A stretch of DNA of 40,375 nt from Lachnospiraceae bacterium (GTDB lineage: Bacteria > Bacillota > Clostridia > Lachnospirales > Lachnospiraceae), in contig JAFLTF010000002.1 of assembly GCA_022510585.1 (NCBI GenBank), positions 22,233-62,607 of the forward strand, read 5' to 3'. The notes below the pieces were generated by a model that was not told the DNA's origin, searched no databases, and saw nothing but the letters and a program-made list of their open reading frames with translations. Of this stretch, positions 16,880 through 24,772 are shown in pieces. A program made the translations under genes and the position numbers. Positions within the stretch are counted from its first letter, which is position 1, and each line of letters starts with the position of its first letter.

Positions 16880-17965
16880 ATGGGAATTGCAGGAATTTTA
16901 CAGGGAAATGTTCCGTACGATCAGATTTATCAGAACAATAAAGCATCCGGAGGCGGATTGGCGGAGACTTTTTCTTTGGGCGGACTGTCCGACAAGAACG
17001 ATGAGGTACAGAATGCGGATCAGGAAAATCGGTCTATGCCTATCGCAGGCGTAAAAGTTTACCGCATGGAAGGCCGTATTACCAGTAATGTCATTGGGTT
17101 GGGAGTTTTAGAAGACGGAACGACCTATTCGGCATCCTATGCGGCCGGTTCCACCGCAGGCGATCCGGTCATAGAGATTCGGATGCAGCAAAAAAACGGG
17201 AAAACGCAAGTTTATCAGGTCAGTGTGAATCAGGTGGATCCAACCAACGCCTCCCAGTTAGAAATGTTTGCGCTGTGTACCCATGCAGATGCACAGATGA
17301 TCGCAGGCTGTTCCAAAACCATGAATTCCTATCATCTGCTGCTTCGGTACGCGCAGGAAAGCGGAGCAGGCGGGGGCGCAAGAAATGCCACAGAGTTTCT
17401 TTCCGACATAAGAGACTGGAGCGCTATGGTAACGGATCAGGCGATAGAAGCGCTGGATCGAGATGGTAAAGTGGACAGTGATTTGGGAAAGACACTTAAG
17501 GATCTCCTTGAAACAATGAAAAAGCAGAATGCAGACAAAGAGACAGCGAACTTAAGTGAAACACAGGTACAGGAAGAAGCGTTGCTTAAAAAGCGGCAGC
17601 AGGAAAATAACGGCGTACCCTATGGATACCTGGCGAAGGATGGCATCATCGAATACAACGGCGTGGTATTTGTATGCGATCCGGAGCATAACGCCATCCA
17701 CCTGGGAGATACCAGTAATCCGAAGAACTGTATCCGCATTCCGTTATCCAAGGGCGGCTGTCTGGTCGTCAACAGAGACAATCTGGGCGATCTGGCCAAG
17801 GCAATCGGTATGTTTTCACCGGAAGATGTGAGACGGATCCTGGAGGCGATCGCACAGGATGCAAAAGTGCAGCAGATGCAGCATGAAATTGATGAAGAAA
17901 CTTCCGGAAGCGATCTGGCCAAGCAGATAGAAGAGGAAGAAGCGGTAGAAACAGAAGAAATTTAG
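16880..17965 (+). CDS. Unrecognised protein, third gene of the ECF operon
   Basis: A 361-residue soluble protein without a recognisable family. The N-terminal 50 residues are Gly/Asn rich and look disordered. About residues 57-120 are beta-like (VKVYRMEGRITSNVIGLGVL in outline, then EIRMQQKNGKTQVYQVSVNQVD). About 125-220 are helical, including a Cys/His-containing stretch MFALCTHADAQMIAGCSK. About 245-300 are again beta-like (YGYLAKDGIIEYNGVVFVCD), and the C-terminus is very acidic. Its beta segments recall those of the gene upstream, so the two may be distant partners. A clear ribosome binding site (AAAGGAAAG) precedes the ATG and a strong terminator follows. Confidence 0.7.
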   Translation: MGIAGILQGNVPYDQIYQNNKASGGGLAETFSLGGLSDKNDEVQNADQENRSMPIAGVKVYRMEGRITSNVIGLGVLEDGTTYSASYAAGSTAGDPVIEIRMQQKNGKTQVYQVSVNQVDPTNASQLEMFALCTHADAQMIAGCSKTMNSYHLLLRYAQESGAGGGARNATEFLSDIRDWSAMVTDQAIEALDRDGKVDSDLGKTLKDLLETMKKQNADKETANLSETQVQEEALLKKRQQENNGVPYGYLAKDGIIEYNGVVFVCDPEHNAIHLGDTSNPKNCIRIPLSKGGCLVVNRDNLGDLAKAIGMFSPEDVRRILEAIAQDAKVQQMQHEIDEETSGSDLAKQIEEEEAVETEEI

Positions 17966-17983
17966 AAGAATGTTGATTATTTG

Positions 17984-18029
17984 GGTCTCTGAGAGTCAGT
18001 TTATCATCTGACCGTCAGAGCCCTTTTTT
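17984..18029 (+). terminator. Branched terminator at the end of the ECF operon
   Basis: An outer stem (GG-CTCTGA with TCAGAG-CC, one bulged T) encloses an inner hairpin (GTCAG with CTGAC), followed by a run of six T. Confidence 0.75.
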
Positions 18030-18077
18030 GTTTACATGAAACCGCTGAAATGAAATCGCTGAAATCATAAAATTGTA

Positions 18078-18106
18078 GTGCAAAAATTCTAAATTTGGAT
18101 TATAAT
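18078..18106 (+). promoter_or_regulatory. Possible promoter of the HD / HD-GYP gene
   Basis: A perfect TATAAT at 18101-18106 with a poor -35 (GTGCAA, 18078-18083) at 17 bases. It lies about 90 bases before the ATG. Confidence 0.35.
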
Positions 18107-18195
18107 AAAACATAAGATGTCATTCTTACAAATAGAAGGACTTTTTATGTAAGAGATGAATGAGACTATCTTGATAAAGGGAGAATACGCAGAAT

Positions 18196-19455
18196 ATGAG
18201 CGTTATCAGCAGTAAGGATGTATATGAAATCATCAGAAAGACGTTGAGTATCATCAATGCCAAAATCATGAATCATGGCGAAATTACAGGTTATATTTTA
18301 TTTAAGATGCTGGAGTGTGAGCAAAACTATACAGAGCAGGAACTGGTGGACTATACCATGCTTGCCATTCTTCATGATATCGGCTTGTACAAAGAAGACG
18401 ATGTTAAGAATGTAACGGATTTTGAAACCCAGAATCTGTGGCCGCATTCTATCTATGGTTTTCTTTTTTTGAAATACTTATCCCCGATGGACGATAAGGC
18501 CGAGATCATTTTGTATCACCATCTGGACTATAATCGGTACGGGATGATCCAAAGCCGGTATAAACATATTATCGAATGTTTGAACCTGGCGGATAAAATG
18601 GACACCTTTTTACATATGAAGGATGAAAGGCTGGATCCTGATTTCTTTAACCGGTATCGAGACATCAAGTTTTCCGGAGCGGCTCTGGATCTGTTTCACA
18701 AAGCGGAAGCCAGATACGGAATCTCCGCAAATCTGGTAAACGGTAAGTACAAGGAGGAATTGGCGGAGCTTCTGGCAAAGAGAGCCTTTTCCGAACAATA
18801 TAAAAAAGGATTTCTGGAGATGCTTGTTTACACCATTGATTTTCGAAGCGAGCATACCGTGGTACATACTCTGGCAACCGTTAATTTTGGACAGCAGATC
18901 GGGAGATTGCTGCGTATAAGCGGCAGGGATCTCAGGGATCTGTATTATGGGGCGCTTTTGCATGACCTTGGTAAAATTGCGATTCCGCTGAATATTCTGG
19001 AATCTACCGGCAGACTTTCCGATGAGGAGATGAAGGTCATGAAGGCGCATGTCAGGATCACGGAAATGATTCTGGAAGGGGTCGTGGATGATGCGGTACT
19101 CCAAATTGCGGTCCGGCATCACGAGAAGCTGGATGGCAGCGGATATCATAGAGGACTGACCAAGGATCAGCTTACGCTGACCCAGCAGATCGTTGCAGTA
19201 GCCGATATTTTAAGCGCTCTATATGGGAAACGAAGCTATAAGGAATCCTTCAGCAGTGATCTGATCAAAAAGATCATGACTGAAGATGCCGAAAACAATA
19301 AGATCAACAAATCCGTCGTAGACGCTTTGATGAGAAATTATGACAAGGTGATCGGGGAATTTGAAAAAGAGAAAGAAAATACCATTGGTCTGTATTTGAA
19401 GATCAAAGAGCAGTATGCGATCATCAGTGAAAGATTTCAGGCTTTTAATGACTGA
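18196..19455 (+). CDS. Tandem HD / HD-GYP domain protein (cyclic-di-nucleotide hydrolase-like)
   Basis: The 419-residue protein has two HD-type domains. The C-terminal one (about 215-375) is a near-canonical HD-GYP: EH at 219-220, HDLGK at 256-260, HHEKLDGSGYH at 308-318 (His in place of the usual Pro), and VAVADILSALYGKRSYK. HD-GYP proteins are known to hydrolyse cyclic-di-GMP or related dinucleotides. The N-terminal half (about 25-140) is a second, divergent HD domain with HG at 27-28, HDIG at 60-63, HS at 84-85, HH at 108-109 and LADKMD at 131-136. There is no membrane or sensor domain. It is an isolated gene in the plus strand between a terminator and the reductase gene. Confidence 0.87.
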   Translation: MSVISSKDVYEIIRKTLSIINAKIMNHGEITGYILFKMLECEQNYTEQELVDYTMLAILHDIGLYKEDDVKNVTDFETQNLWPHSIYGFLFLKYLSPMDDKAEIILYHHLDYNRYGMIQSRYKHIIECLNLADKMDTFLHMKDERLDPDFFNRYRDIKFSGAALDLFHKAEARYGISANLVNGKYKEELAELLAKRAFSEQYKKGFLEMLVYTIDFRSEHTVVHTLATVNFGQQIGRLLRISGRDLRDLYYGALLHDLGKIAIPLNILESTGRLSDEEMKVMKAHVRITEMILEGVVDDAVLQIAVRHHEKLDGSGYHRGLTKDQLTLTQQIVAVADILSALYGKRSYKESFSSDLIKKIMTEDAENNKINKSVVDALMRNYDKVIGEFEKEKENTIGLYLKIKEQYAIISERFQAFND

Positions 19456-19507
19456 TAACCATATAAATCAGAAGTATCCGTGTTGATCGATCAAAGGAGG
19501 AGATTAT

Positions 19508-20635
19508 ATGGAGCGATATTTCGGAGAAGCGACACCGAAACTCGGTTTCGGACTTATGAGACTGCCGAAGGAAGCATCCGGCAAAATCGATATAGAACAG
19601 ACAAAGAAAATGGTAGATCTGTTTATGGATGCGGGACAGACTTATTTCGATACGGCCTATGTTTATGACGGCTCGGAACTTGCCGCGAAGGCTGCCCTGG
19701 TAGACAGATATCCCCGGGAAAGTTATACTTTGGCAACCAAGTTGTGTGCATGGGCCGGAGACAATCACAGTGAAGAAACGGCCAAGCAACAGTTTTATAC
19801 CAGTCTGGAACGTACCGGCGCGGGATATTTTGACTATTATCTGCTCCATGCACTGCAGGCAAACAATTACAAACTTTATGAGGAATATCATATTTGGGAT
19901 TTTGTGAAAGAACAGAAGGAAAAAGGCCTGATCAAACATTGGGGATTTTCCTTCCATGCGACTCCCGATATTCTGGATGAAATTCTAACCGACCATCCGG
20001 ATACCGAGTTTGTGCAGTTACAGTTGAATTATGCAGACTGGGAGAATCCCGATGTGACTGCAAGAGCTAACTATGAGGTGGCCAGAAAACACGGAAAATC
20101 CATTGTGGTGATGGAACCGGTGAAGGGCGGCGCATTGGCAGACCCGCCGAAGGATGTCCGTAAGATCTTTGATGAAGCGGATCCGAAAGCCTCCTATGCT
20201 TCTTTTGCAATCCGCTATGTGGCCTCACTGGAAGGGATCATATCGGTACTCTCCGGCATGTCGAATGTCGCACAGATGGAAGACAACCTTTCCTATATGA
20301 AAGATTTTAAACCTTTAAATGCGGAAGAACAGGCAGCGATCCGGAAGGCGCAGGAAGCCTTTCACGGGGTAAAAGCCATTCCCTGTACGGCCTGCCATTA
20401 TTGTACAGCCGGCTGCCCGAAGAAGATTTCGATTCCGGAAATCTTTGCGGCAAGGAATAAACAACTGGTATGGGGGCAGCTTGAGGAAGGAAGAAATGCA
20501 TATGCGAAAGCTGTCACGGATACCGGAGCCGCTTCCGCCTGCATTGCCTGCGGACAGTGTGAGAGAGCTTGTCCACAGCAGATCAAGGTCATCGAAAGAT
20601 TGAAAGACTGCGCTGCCGCATTTGAAGCATCATAA
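19508..20635 (+). CDS. Aldo/keto reductase with C-terminal 4Fe-4S ferredoxin domain
   Basis: Residues 1 to about 270 are an aldo/keto reductase barrel. There is KLGFGLMRLP near the start, FDTAYVYDGSE with the active-site Asp and Tyr, ATKLCAW with the Lys, and YYLLHAL with the His. The last 100 residues hold two iron-sulfur motifs, CTACHYCTAGCPKKISIP and CIACGQCERACPQ, of ferredoxin type. This layout is common in anaerobic Firmicutes; the substrates are unknown. AAAGGAGGAG sits 7 bases before the ATG. It is followed by a strong terminator, which marks the end of the core-like block. Confidence 0.92.
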   Translation: MERYFGEATPKLGFGLMRLPKEASGKIDIEQTKKMVDLFMDAGQTYFDTAYVYDGSELAAKAALVDRYPRESYTLATKLCAWAGDNHSEETAKQQFYTSLERTGAGYFDYYLLHALQANNYKLYEEYHIWDFVKEQKEKGLIKHWGFSFHATPDILDEILTDHPDTEFVQLQLNYADWENPDVTARANYEVARKHGKSIVVMEPVKGGALADPPKDVRKIFDEADPKASYASFAIRYVASLEGIISVLSGMSNVAQMEDNLSYMKDFKPLNAEEQAAIRKAQEAFHGVKAIPCTACHYCTAGCPKKISIPEIFAARNKQLVWGQLEEGRNAYAKAVTDTGAASACIACGQCERACPQQIKVIERLKDCAAAFEAS

Positions 20636-20645
20636 GCAAATATAA

Positions 20646-20682
20646 GACGGAGCTTAGAGGATTCTAAGCCCCGTCAAATTTT
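20646..20682 (+). terminator. Terminator after the reductase, abutting the methyltransferase start
   Basis: GACGG-GCTTAGA (from 20646) pairs with TCTAAGC-CCGTC (to 20675) around GGAT, with one A/C mismatch, then AAATTTT. The ATG of the next gene is at 20684. Confidence 0.75.
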
Positions 20683-20683
20683 A

Positions 20684-22165
20684 ATGGAGAAAAAGAGATT
20701 GGAATCTGCAAATAAATATGACACGAATGTCAGAAAAATGGAGGAACTTTTTCCCGCATGTGTGAAAGAGGGCCGGGATGCAAACGGAAACATCATAAAA
20801 GGGATTGATTTTTCGATACTGAAACAACTGCTGGGAGAAGCCGTCCTGGATGATGAGAAATATGAATTTACCTGGGTGGGGAAGAACAAAGCGTTCCATG
20901 AAGCCCATGAATCGACTGGGAAAATACTTCGTCCGGTTGTGGAAGAATCCTCTCAGTGGGATACAACAGATAATCTGTACATAGAGGGAGATAATCTGGA
21001 TGTACTGAAACTGCTCCAGGAAAGCTATATAAATGCCATCAAAGTCATTTATATCGATCCGCCCTATAATACCGGAAACGACTTTGTCTATCCGGATGAT
21101 TTTAAGATAAAAGAAAGCGAGTATGCGGATACAAACGGCAGATACCATTCCGGTTGGTGCAGTATGATCTATTCCAGGCTTTTGCTGGCGAGGAATCTGC
21201 TGAAAGCAGACGGCGTTATTTTTATCAGTATCGATGATAACGAGCAGGAGAATTTGAAGAAGATCTGTGATGAAGTATTCGGTGAAAAAAACTTCGTCAA
21301 CTGCTTCATATGGAACTGTTCCACAGCCGGAGGTATCCGGCCCAAATTTGCAAGTAGGACACATGAGTATATCTACTGCTATGCGAAGGACAAAAACAAG
21401 CTGGCAGAATTTTCTGCACCCTTATCCGAAGATGCGGTCAGGATGTATAACCGGAAGGATGAGAAGGGGGTCTACAGAGACAAAGATTTTGTCTTCAAAA
21501 ATAAATCCACGAATCCGAATCAAAAATACGAGATCCTCTGCCCGGACGGAGAGAAGGTTCATCCGAAAGAAGGCTATATTTACAGATTTGTCAGGGAACG
21601 CTTTGATAAGGCTTTAAAAGAGGGCCTGGTTACGTTTAAAAAGACCACAGCAGGACCCTTGCTTAATTCCGATGGGGAACAGGCCCACTGGAATATTTAT
21701 ATTAAAAAATATTTGGGAGATGCTATGGGGGCTCCTTCCACTTTGATTCCGAAAGAGTCTATGAGTATTTACAATGCGGGGACGAAGTGTGTACAGGATT
21801 TATTTGACGGCGTCAGAGTCTTCGAAAATGTGAAACCCGTCAATATGATCCAGTATTTCATTAACATGGTTGCCGAGGATGGGGATATTGTATTGGACTT
21901 TTTTTCCGGCTCTGCCACGACGGCACAGGCGGTCATGCAGACAAATATCGATAAGAATCTAAACTTAAAATATATCTTAGTGCAGATTCCGGAGCAATGT
22001 GATGAAAAGAGTGAGGCTTATAGAGCCGGGTATGCAACGATCTGTGAGATTGGCAAAGAAAGGATCAGACGCGCAGCCGCGAAATTGCGAAAGGAACACA
22101 AAGGTGAAAATATAGATTTCGGTTTCAAGGTATTTAAACTGGAGGATGGAAATGGAGAAGAATAG
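20684..22165 (+). CDS. Type III Mod-like DNA methyltransferase, short C-terminus
   Basis: A beta-class amino-methyltransferase (N6-adenine or N4-cytosine). Catalytic motif IV is DPPYNTGND (Asp125), and the S-adenosylmethionine motif I is DFFSGSATT (about 405-413), in the IV-then-I order of this class. The N-terminus (RKMEELFPACVKEG, IDFSILKQLL) and body match Mod subunits of type III restriction-modification systems. At 493 residues it is shorter than usual Mod proteins (about 600-650), and the frame ends right after FGFKVFKLED, where Mods normally go on. No Res helicase/nuclease gene follows. The start has no visible ribosome binding site and sits against a terminator, so the start is uncertain. 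The next gene overlaps the end by 14 bases. Confidence 0.85.
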   Translation: MEKKRLESANKYDTNVRKMEELFPACVKEGRDANGNIIKGIDFSILKQLLGEAVLDDEKYEFTWVGKNKAFHEAHESTGKILRPVVEESSQWDTTDNLYIEGDNLDVLKLLQESYINAIKVIYIDPPYNTGNDFVYPDDFKIKESEYADTNGRYHSGWCSMIYSRLLLARNLLKADGVIFISIDDNEQENLKKICDEVFGEKNFVNCFIWNCSTAGGIRPKFASRTHEYIYCYAKDKNKLAEFSAPLSEDAVRMYNRKDEKGVYRDKDFVFKNKSTNPNQKYEILCPDGEKVHPKEGYIYRFVRERFDKALKEGLVTFKKTTAGPLLNSDGEQAHWNIYIKKYLGDAMGAPSTLIPKESMSIYNAGTKCVQDLFDGVRVFENVKPVNMIQYFINMVAEDGDIVLDFFSGSATTAQAVMQTNIDKNLNLKYILVQIPEQCDEKSEAYRAGYATICEIGKERIRRAAAKLRKEHKGENIDFGFKVFKLEDGNGEE

Positions 22166-22487
22166 TTTGCGGTTGAAAGAGCTTCGAAAAGAAAGTAAGC
22201 TGACGCAGTCACAGTTAGCCCGGTATCTGGGCGTTGACCAGAGCATGATTACCGGATTAGAGGATGGAAGAAAGAACTTAAATGTTTCTCTTATTGACAA
22301 ACTCTGCAGCTTGTTCGGCTGTACTGAGGCCTATTTGCTAGGAGAAGAGGATAGTTATATTCCCCTGAATTTTGCCTTTCGCTCAAACGGAATCCAGACG
22401 GAAGATTTGGAAGGCATAGCCGCCATGAATAAGATTGCAATGAATCTACGCTATATGAACGAGATGATGGGAGAGAAAAAGCAGTGA
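22152..22487 (+). CDS. Xre-family helix-turn-helix regulator
   Basis: A 111-residue protein with an N-terminal Xre/Cro helix-turn-helix (LRLKELRKESKLTQSQLARYL, where the recognition helix covers VDQSMITGLEDG) and a short helical tail. ATG 22152 is preferred because GGAGG (22141-22145) lies 6 bases upstream; ATG 22146 is too close to that site. The gene overlaps the methyltransferase by 14 bases and the metallopeptidase by 4, so it is translationally coupled. Xre plus ImmA pairs are known as repressor/anti-repressor-protease modules (Bacillus ICEBs1) and also occur in toxin-antitoxin loci. Here it probably controls the whole operon. Confidence 0.88.
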   Translation: MEKNSLRLKELRKESKLTQSQLARYLGVDQSMITGLEDGRKNLNVSLIDKLCSLFGCTEAYLLGEEDSYIPLNFAFRSNGIQTEDLEGIAAMNKIAMNLRYMNEMMGEKKQ

Positions 22488-23236
22488 AAAAAGCACAGGA
22501 ATTAAACTCCTTAGCCTTAAAGACCAGAAAAATATGGGGAGAGGACAGCTATTCTCCACTGGACATCTTTGCAATTGTCAACGGATGGAAGGAAAAGAAG
22601 ATCACACTGGTAAAGTACCCATTGTCAGCCCGGATAAGCGGTATGTGTACAAGAGTGGATGATGACATTGTGATATGCATCAATTCTGCGACTTCTTACG
22701 GAAGACAAAGGTTCACACTGGCCCATGAATTATACCATGTGCTGTATGAGGAAGGGATGCAACGAGTGATCTGCGATATGAACATGAATGCAGATAAATC
22801 CGTTTCGGAGCGGGAAGCCGATCAGTTTGCCAGTTATTTGCTGATGCCCCATGATGCTTTGTTACAGTACAGACAAGGGAAAAAAAGTTGGGATATAGGA
22901 ACGATCATTGATGCGGAACAATTTTTTCAGATCAGCCATCAAGCTATGATCTACAGACTGTCTTTTGAGCATCTGATCACGGAAAAAGAGGCTGACAGGT
23001 ATAAGTTGATTGCAGTGTCAACAGAGGCGGCCAGGATGGGATACGGAAAAGAATTGTACTTCCCTGCGGATAAGAGGAAACAGTACTTTACAACCGGTGA
23101 ATATATCCGAAAGGTTGAGCAGATGGTTGAAAAAGAGTTGATTTCCAACGGCAAAAAAGAGGAACTTTTATTAGAGGCATATCGAGCGGATATTGTGTAC
23201 GATTTCGATGAGGAGGAAGCAAATCTGAATGACTGA
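22484..23236 (+). CDS. ImmA/IrrE-family metallopeptidase
   Basis: A 250-residue protein with the COG2856 zinc peptidase core. RFTLAHELYHVLYEEG holds the HExxH motif (His81, Glu82, His85), and SEREADQFASYLLMP supplies the third ligand (about Glu111). Known members cleave Xre-type repressors or act in toxin-antitoxin modules. The C-terminal 100 residues are helical and not recognised. The start is GTG 22484, overlapping the Xre stop codon (GTGA), with GGGAGAG upstream. The gene then overlaps the PIN-like gene by 8 bases, giving a compact four-gene operon. Confidence 0.9.
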   Translation: MKKAQELNSLALKTRKIWGEDSYSPLDIFAIVNGWKEKKITLVKYPLSARISGMCTRVDDDIVICINSATSYGRQRFTLAHELYHVLYEEGMQRVICDMNMNADKSVSEREADQFASYLLMPHDALLQYRQGKKSWDIGTIIDAEQFFQISHQAMIYRLSFEHLITEKEADRYKLIAVSTEAARMGYGKELYFPADKRKQYFTTGEYIRKVEQMVEKELISNGKKEELLLEAYRADIVYDFDEEEANLND

Positions 23237-23771
23237 AGATTTATTTTTTGACACGGATTGCCTGTCTGCTTTTCTGTGGATCGGTGACACCAATGTCCTG
23301 CAGAAACTGTATGCCGGCAGAATCATTTTTCCCGAACCGGTCTACCTGGAACTCTCCAATCCCTGTATTTCCCACATCAAAAAACGAGCAGACGATCTGA
23401 TTGCCAGCAACTTAGCGGCAGTACAAGAAATCCAAGCAGACACAGAAGAATATAAAATTTATCAATCCCTTGTGAACGGTGAAAAAGGCTGTAAAAATAT
23501 CGGACACGGAGAAGCCGGCGGGATTGCGCTTGCAAAAACATATCAGGGGACATTGGCAAGCAATAACTATAGAGATATAGCCCCCTATATTCAACAATAT
23601 AAATTAAAACATATCGATACCGGACATATCTTACTGGAAGCCCTGAAGAAAAACATCATCACGGAAAAAGATGGAAACCGTCTTTGGAAACAGATGCTTT
23701 CGAAAAGGCGCAGACTGCCTGCCGGCAGTTTCTCGGAATATCTGCATAGTCAATTGTCTTTTTCTTCTTGA
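23229..23771 (+). CDS. PIN-like domain protein, probable toxin of the Xre-ImmA module
   Basis: A 180-residue protein with a PIN-like ribonuclease pattern. Asp8 is in FFDTDCLSAF, a Glu is in VYLELSNP (about 41), and Glu95 is in GHGEAGGIALAK. At the place where PIN proteins usually carry DD there is LASNNYRDI, so Asn replaces the usual acids (Asp116 is close by). This may reduce activity or mark a subfamily. The overlap with the peptidase gene suggests a function shared with Xre and ImmA, such as a toxin whose level or partner is controlled by the peptidase. That role is inference. The sequence fits the DUF3368-like side of the PIN superfamily but I am not certain. Confidence 0.7.
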   Translation: MTEDLFFDTDCLSAFLWIGDTNVLQKLYAGRIIFPEPVYLELSNPCISHIKKRADDLIASNLAAVQEIQADTEEYKIYQSLVNGEKGCKNIGHGEAGGIALAKTYQGTLASNNYRDIAPYIQQYKLKHIDTGHILLEALKKNIITEKDGNRLWKQMLSKRRRLPAGSFSEYLHSQLSFSS

Positions 23772-23926
23772 TATCAAAGTGGAGATGTGGGGGCAGCCTG
23801 CTGTTGTGTTATAGCCTGCAATTTTTCTAATATTTCGTACATATTTTGACAACCTTCTACAATTTATTCTCAAAATTTAATACAATAAAAACATAAATAG
23901 TTTAAAATGGCATGAAAAGTTTAGAT

Positions 23927-23957
23927 GTTGCTTGGTATTTACCGAGCAACATTTTTT
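23927..23957 (+). terminator. Hairpin with T run in the leader of the split regulator
   Basis: GTTGCTTGGT (23927-23936) pairs with ACCGAGCAAC (23941-23950, one wobble) around ATTT, followed by ATTTTTT. It could end a transcript from the left or attenuate the regulator gene that starts at 24006. A TTGACA at 23846 lies upstream but has no well-placed -10. Confidence 0.65.
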
Positions 23958-24005
23958 ATGCTGTTGAAAGCTTTTATACTATTAAAATCAAAAAGGAGTG
24001 ATCTT

Positions 24006-24663
24006 ATGCTAAACTACAAATTGATGAATGAATGGTTGTCAGCTCGTGACCTGACATTAGAAAAGGGTTTTGTGGAAACGTTGCGGGATTATGCCAAAAT
24101 TCATAAAAAAAACCGGACTGAAACTAAGTGAAATCTATCTTCTAATTGGCTGTTCTAAGCAAACCCTCTCTTATTGGGAAATCCATTTCTTCAGTTCCCA
24201 GTTCCAAAAGTCAGTTTTCAAAGTTATTTTAGGCGCCCAGAAACTTTTTGATCTATCCGAAACCGAAAAGGAAGCCCTTGCCAACAGCGCAGGTTTCACC
24301 TTCCATGAAAGCGAATACACATTAAACGATGCCCTTTCACAGTACAAAGGTAAATTAAAGACACTGTATGAGAGTGCATTGGTCACAGAGCGTATGTTTC
24401 GTTATTACAGAGCTGCCATCCATCCTCCCAAACAGGCTTTACTTTCTTTGGCAATCATTCTGGATCTGTCCCCCAATGAAATGAAAGAATTGCTAAGTCA
24501 CTATAGCTATTGTCTTTCCGATAGTCTGATAAATGATGTTGTAATCCACTGGTTTCTGACTTCCGGGAAATATCAAAAAGACAGATCAAAATTGCTGTTT
24601 GAGATCAATGAAACCTTACATGATATGGGACTGCCGATTCTGGCAACCAGAATGAGCGATTGA
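24006..24663 (+). pseudogene. Helix-turn-helix regulator split by a frameshift at an A8 tract
   Basis: The first part runs in one frame from ATG 24006 (AAGGAGTG upstream) for 41 codons to a stop at 24131. The rest is in the +1 frame to 24663. Joining them at the eight A (24105-24112) by skipping one A gives a smooth protein (ETLRDYAKIHKK then TGLKLSEIYLLIGC) of about 218 residues. It has a DNA-binding region near residues 25-60 and, further on, KLFDLSETEKEALANSAGF and a second helix-turn-helix-like stretch (ALLSLAIILDLSPNEMKELL). The split can be a fixed frameshift, a sequencing error, or a phase-variable switch by A-tract slippage. It lies directly upstream of the CdtB-like operon and is a candidate regulator of it. 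Confidence 0.7.
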
Positions 24664-24718
24664 TAGACTTTGGCAGAAAAAGTCAAAACATATTTCCGCT
24701 TTTTCATAAGAAGAAATA

Positions 24719-24724
24719 TATAAT
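24719..24724 (+). promoter_or_regulatory. -10 element of the CdtB-like operon, weak -35
   Basis: A perfect TATAAT at 24719-24724, 49 bases before the ATG. I see no good -35 at 16-18 bases, which would fit activator-dependent transcription. Confidence 0.4.
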
Positions 24725-24772
24725 GTAATTCATACAGTGGCCATCTGTAAATCAAAGACAGGAGGAATTTAT

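Noticed and set aside
20684-23771. Complete type III restriction-modification system
   Set aside because: No Res-type helicase/nuclease frame exists on either strand nearby.
24102-24118. Programmed -1 frameshift at the A-AAA-AAC heptamer
   Set aside because: A -1 shift leads to a stop within three codons; the continuing frame needs +1.
24070-24663. Second half of the split regulator as a separate gene starting at TTG 24070
   Set aside because: No ribosome binding site lies before it, and it would begin inside the first frame. The first 20 residues look unlike a start, while the two frames join smoothly at the A8 tract.
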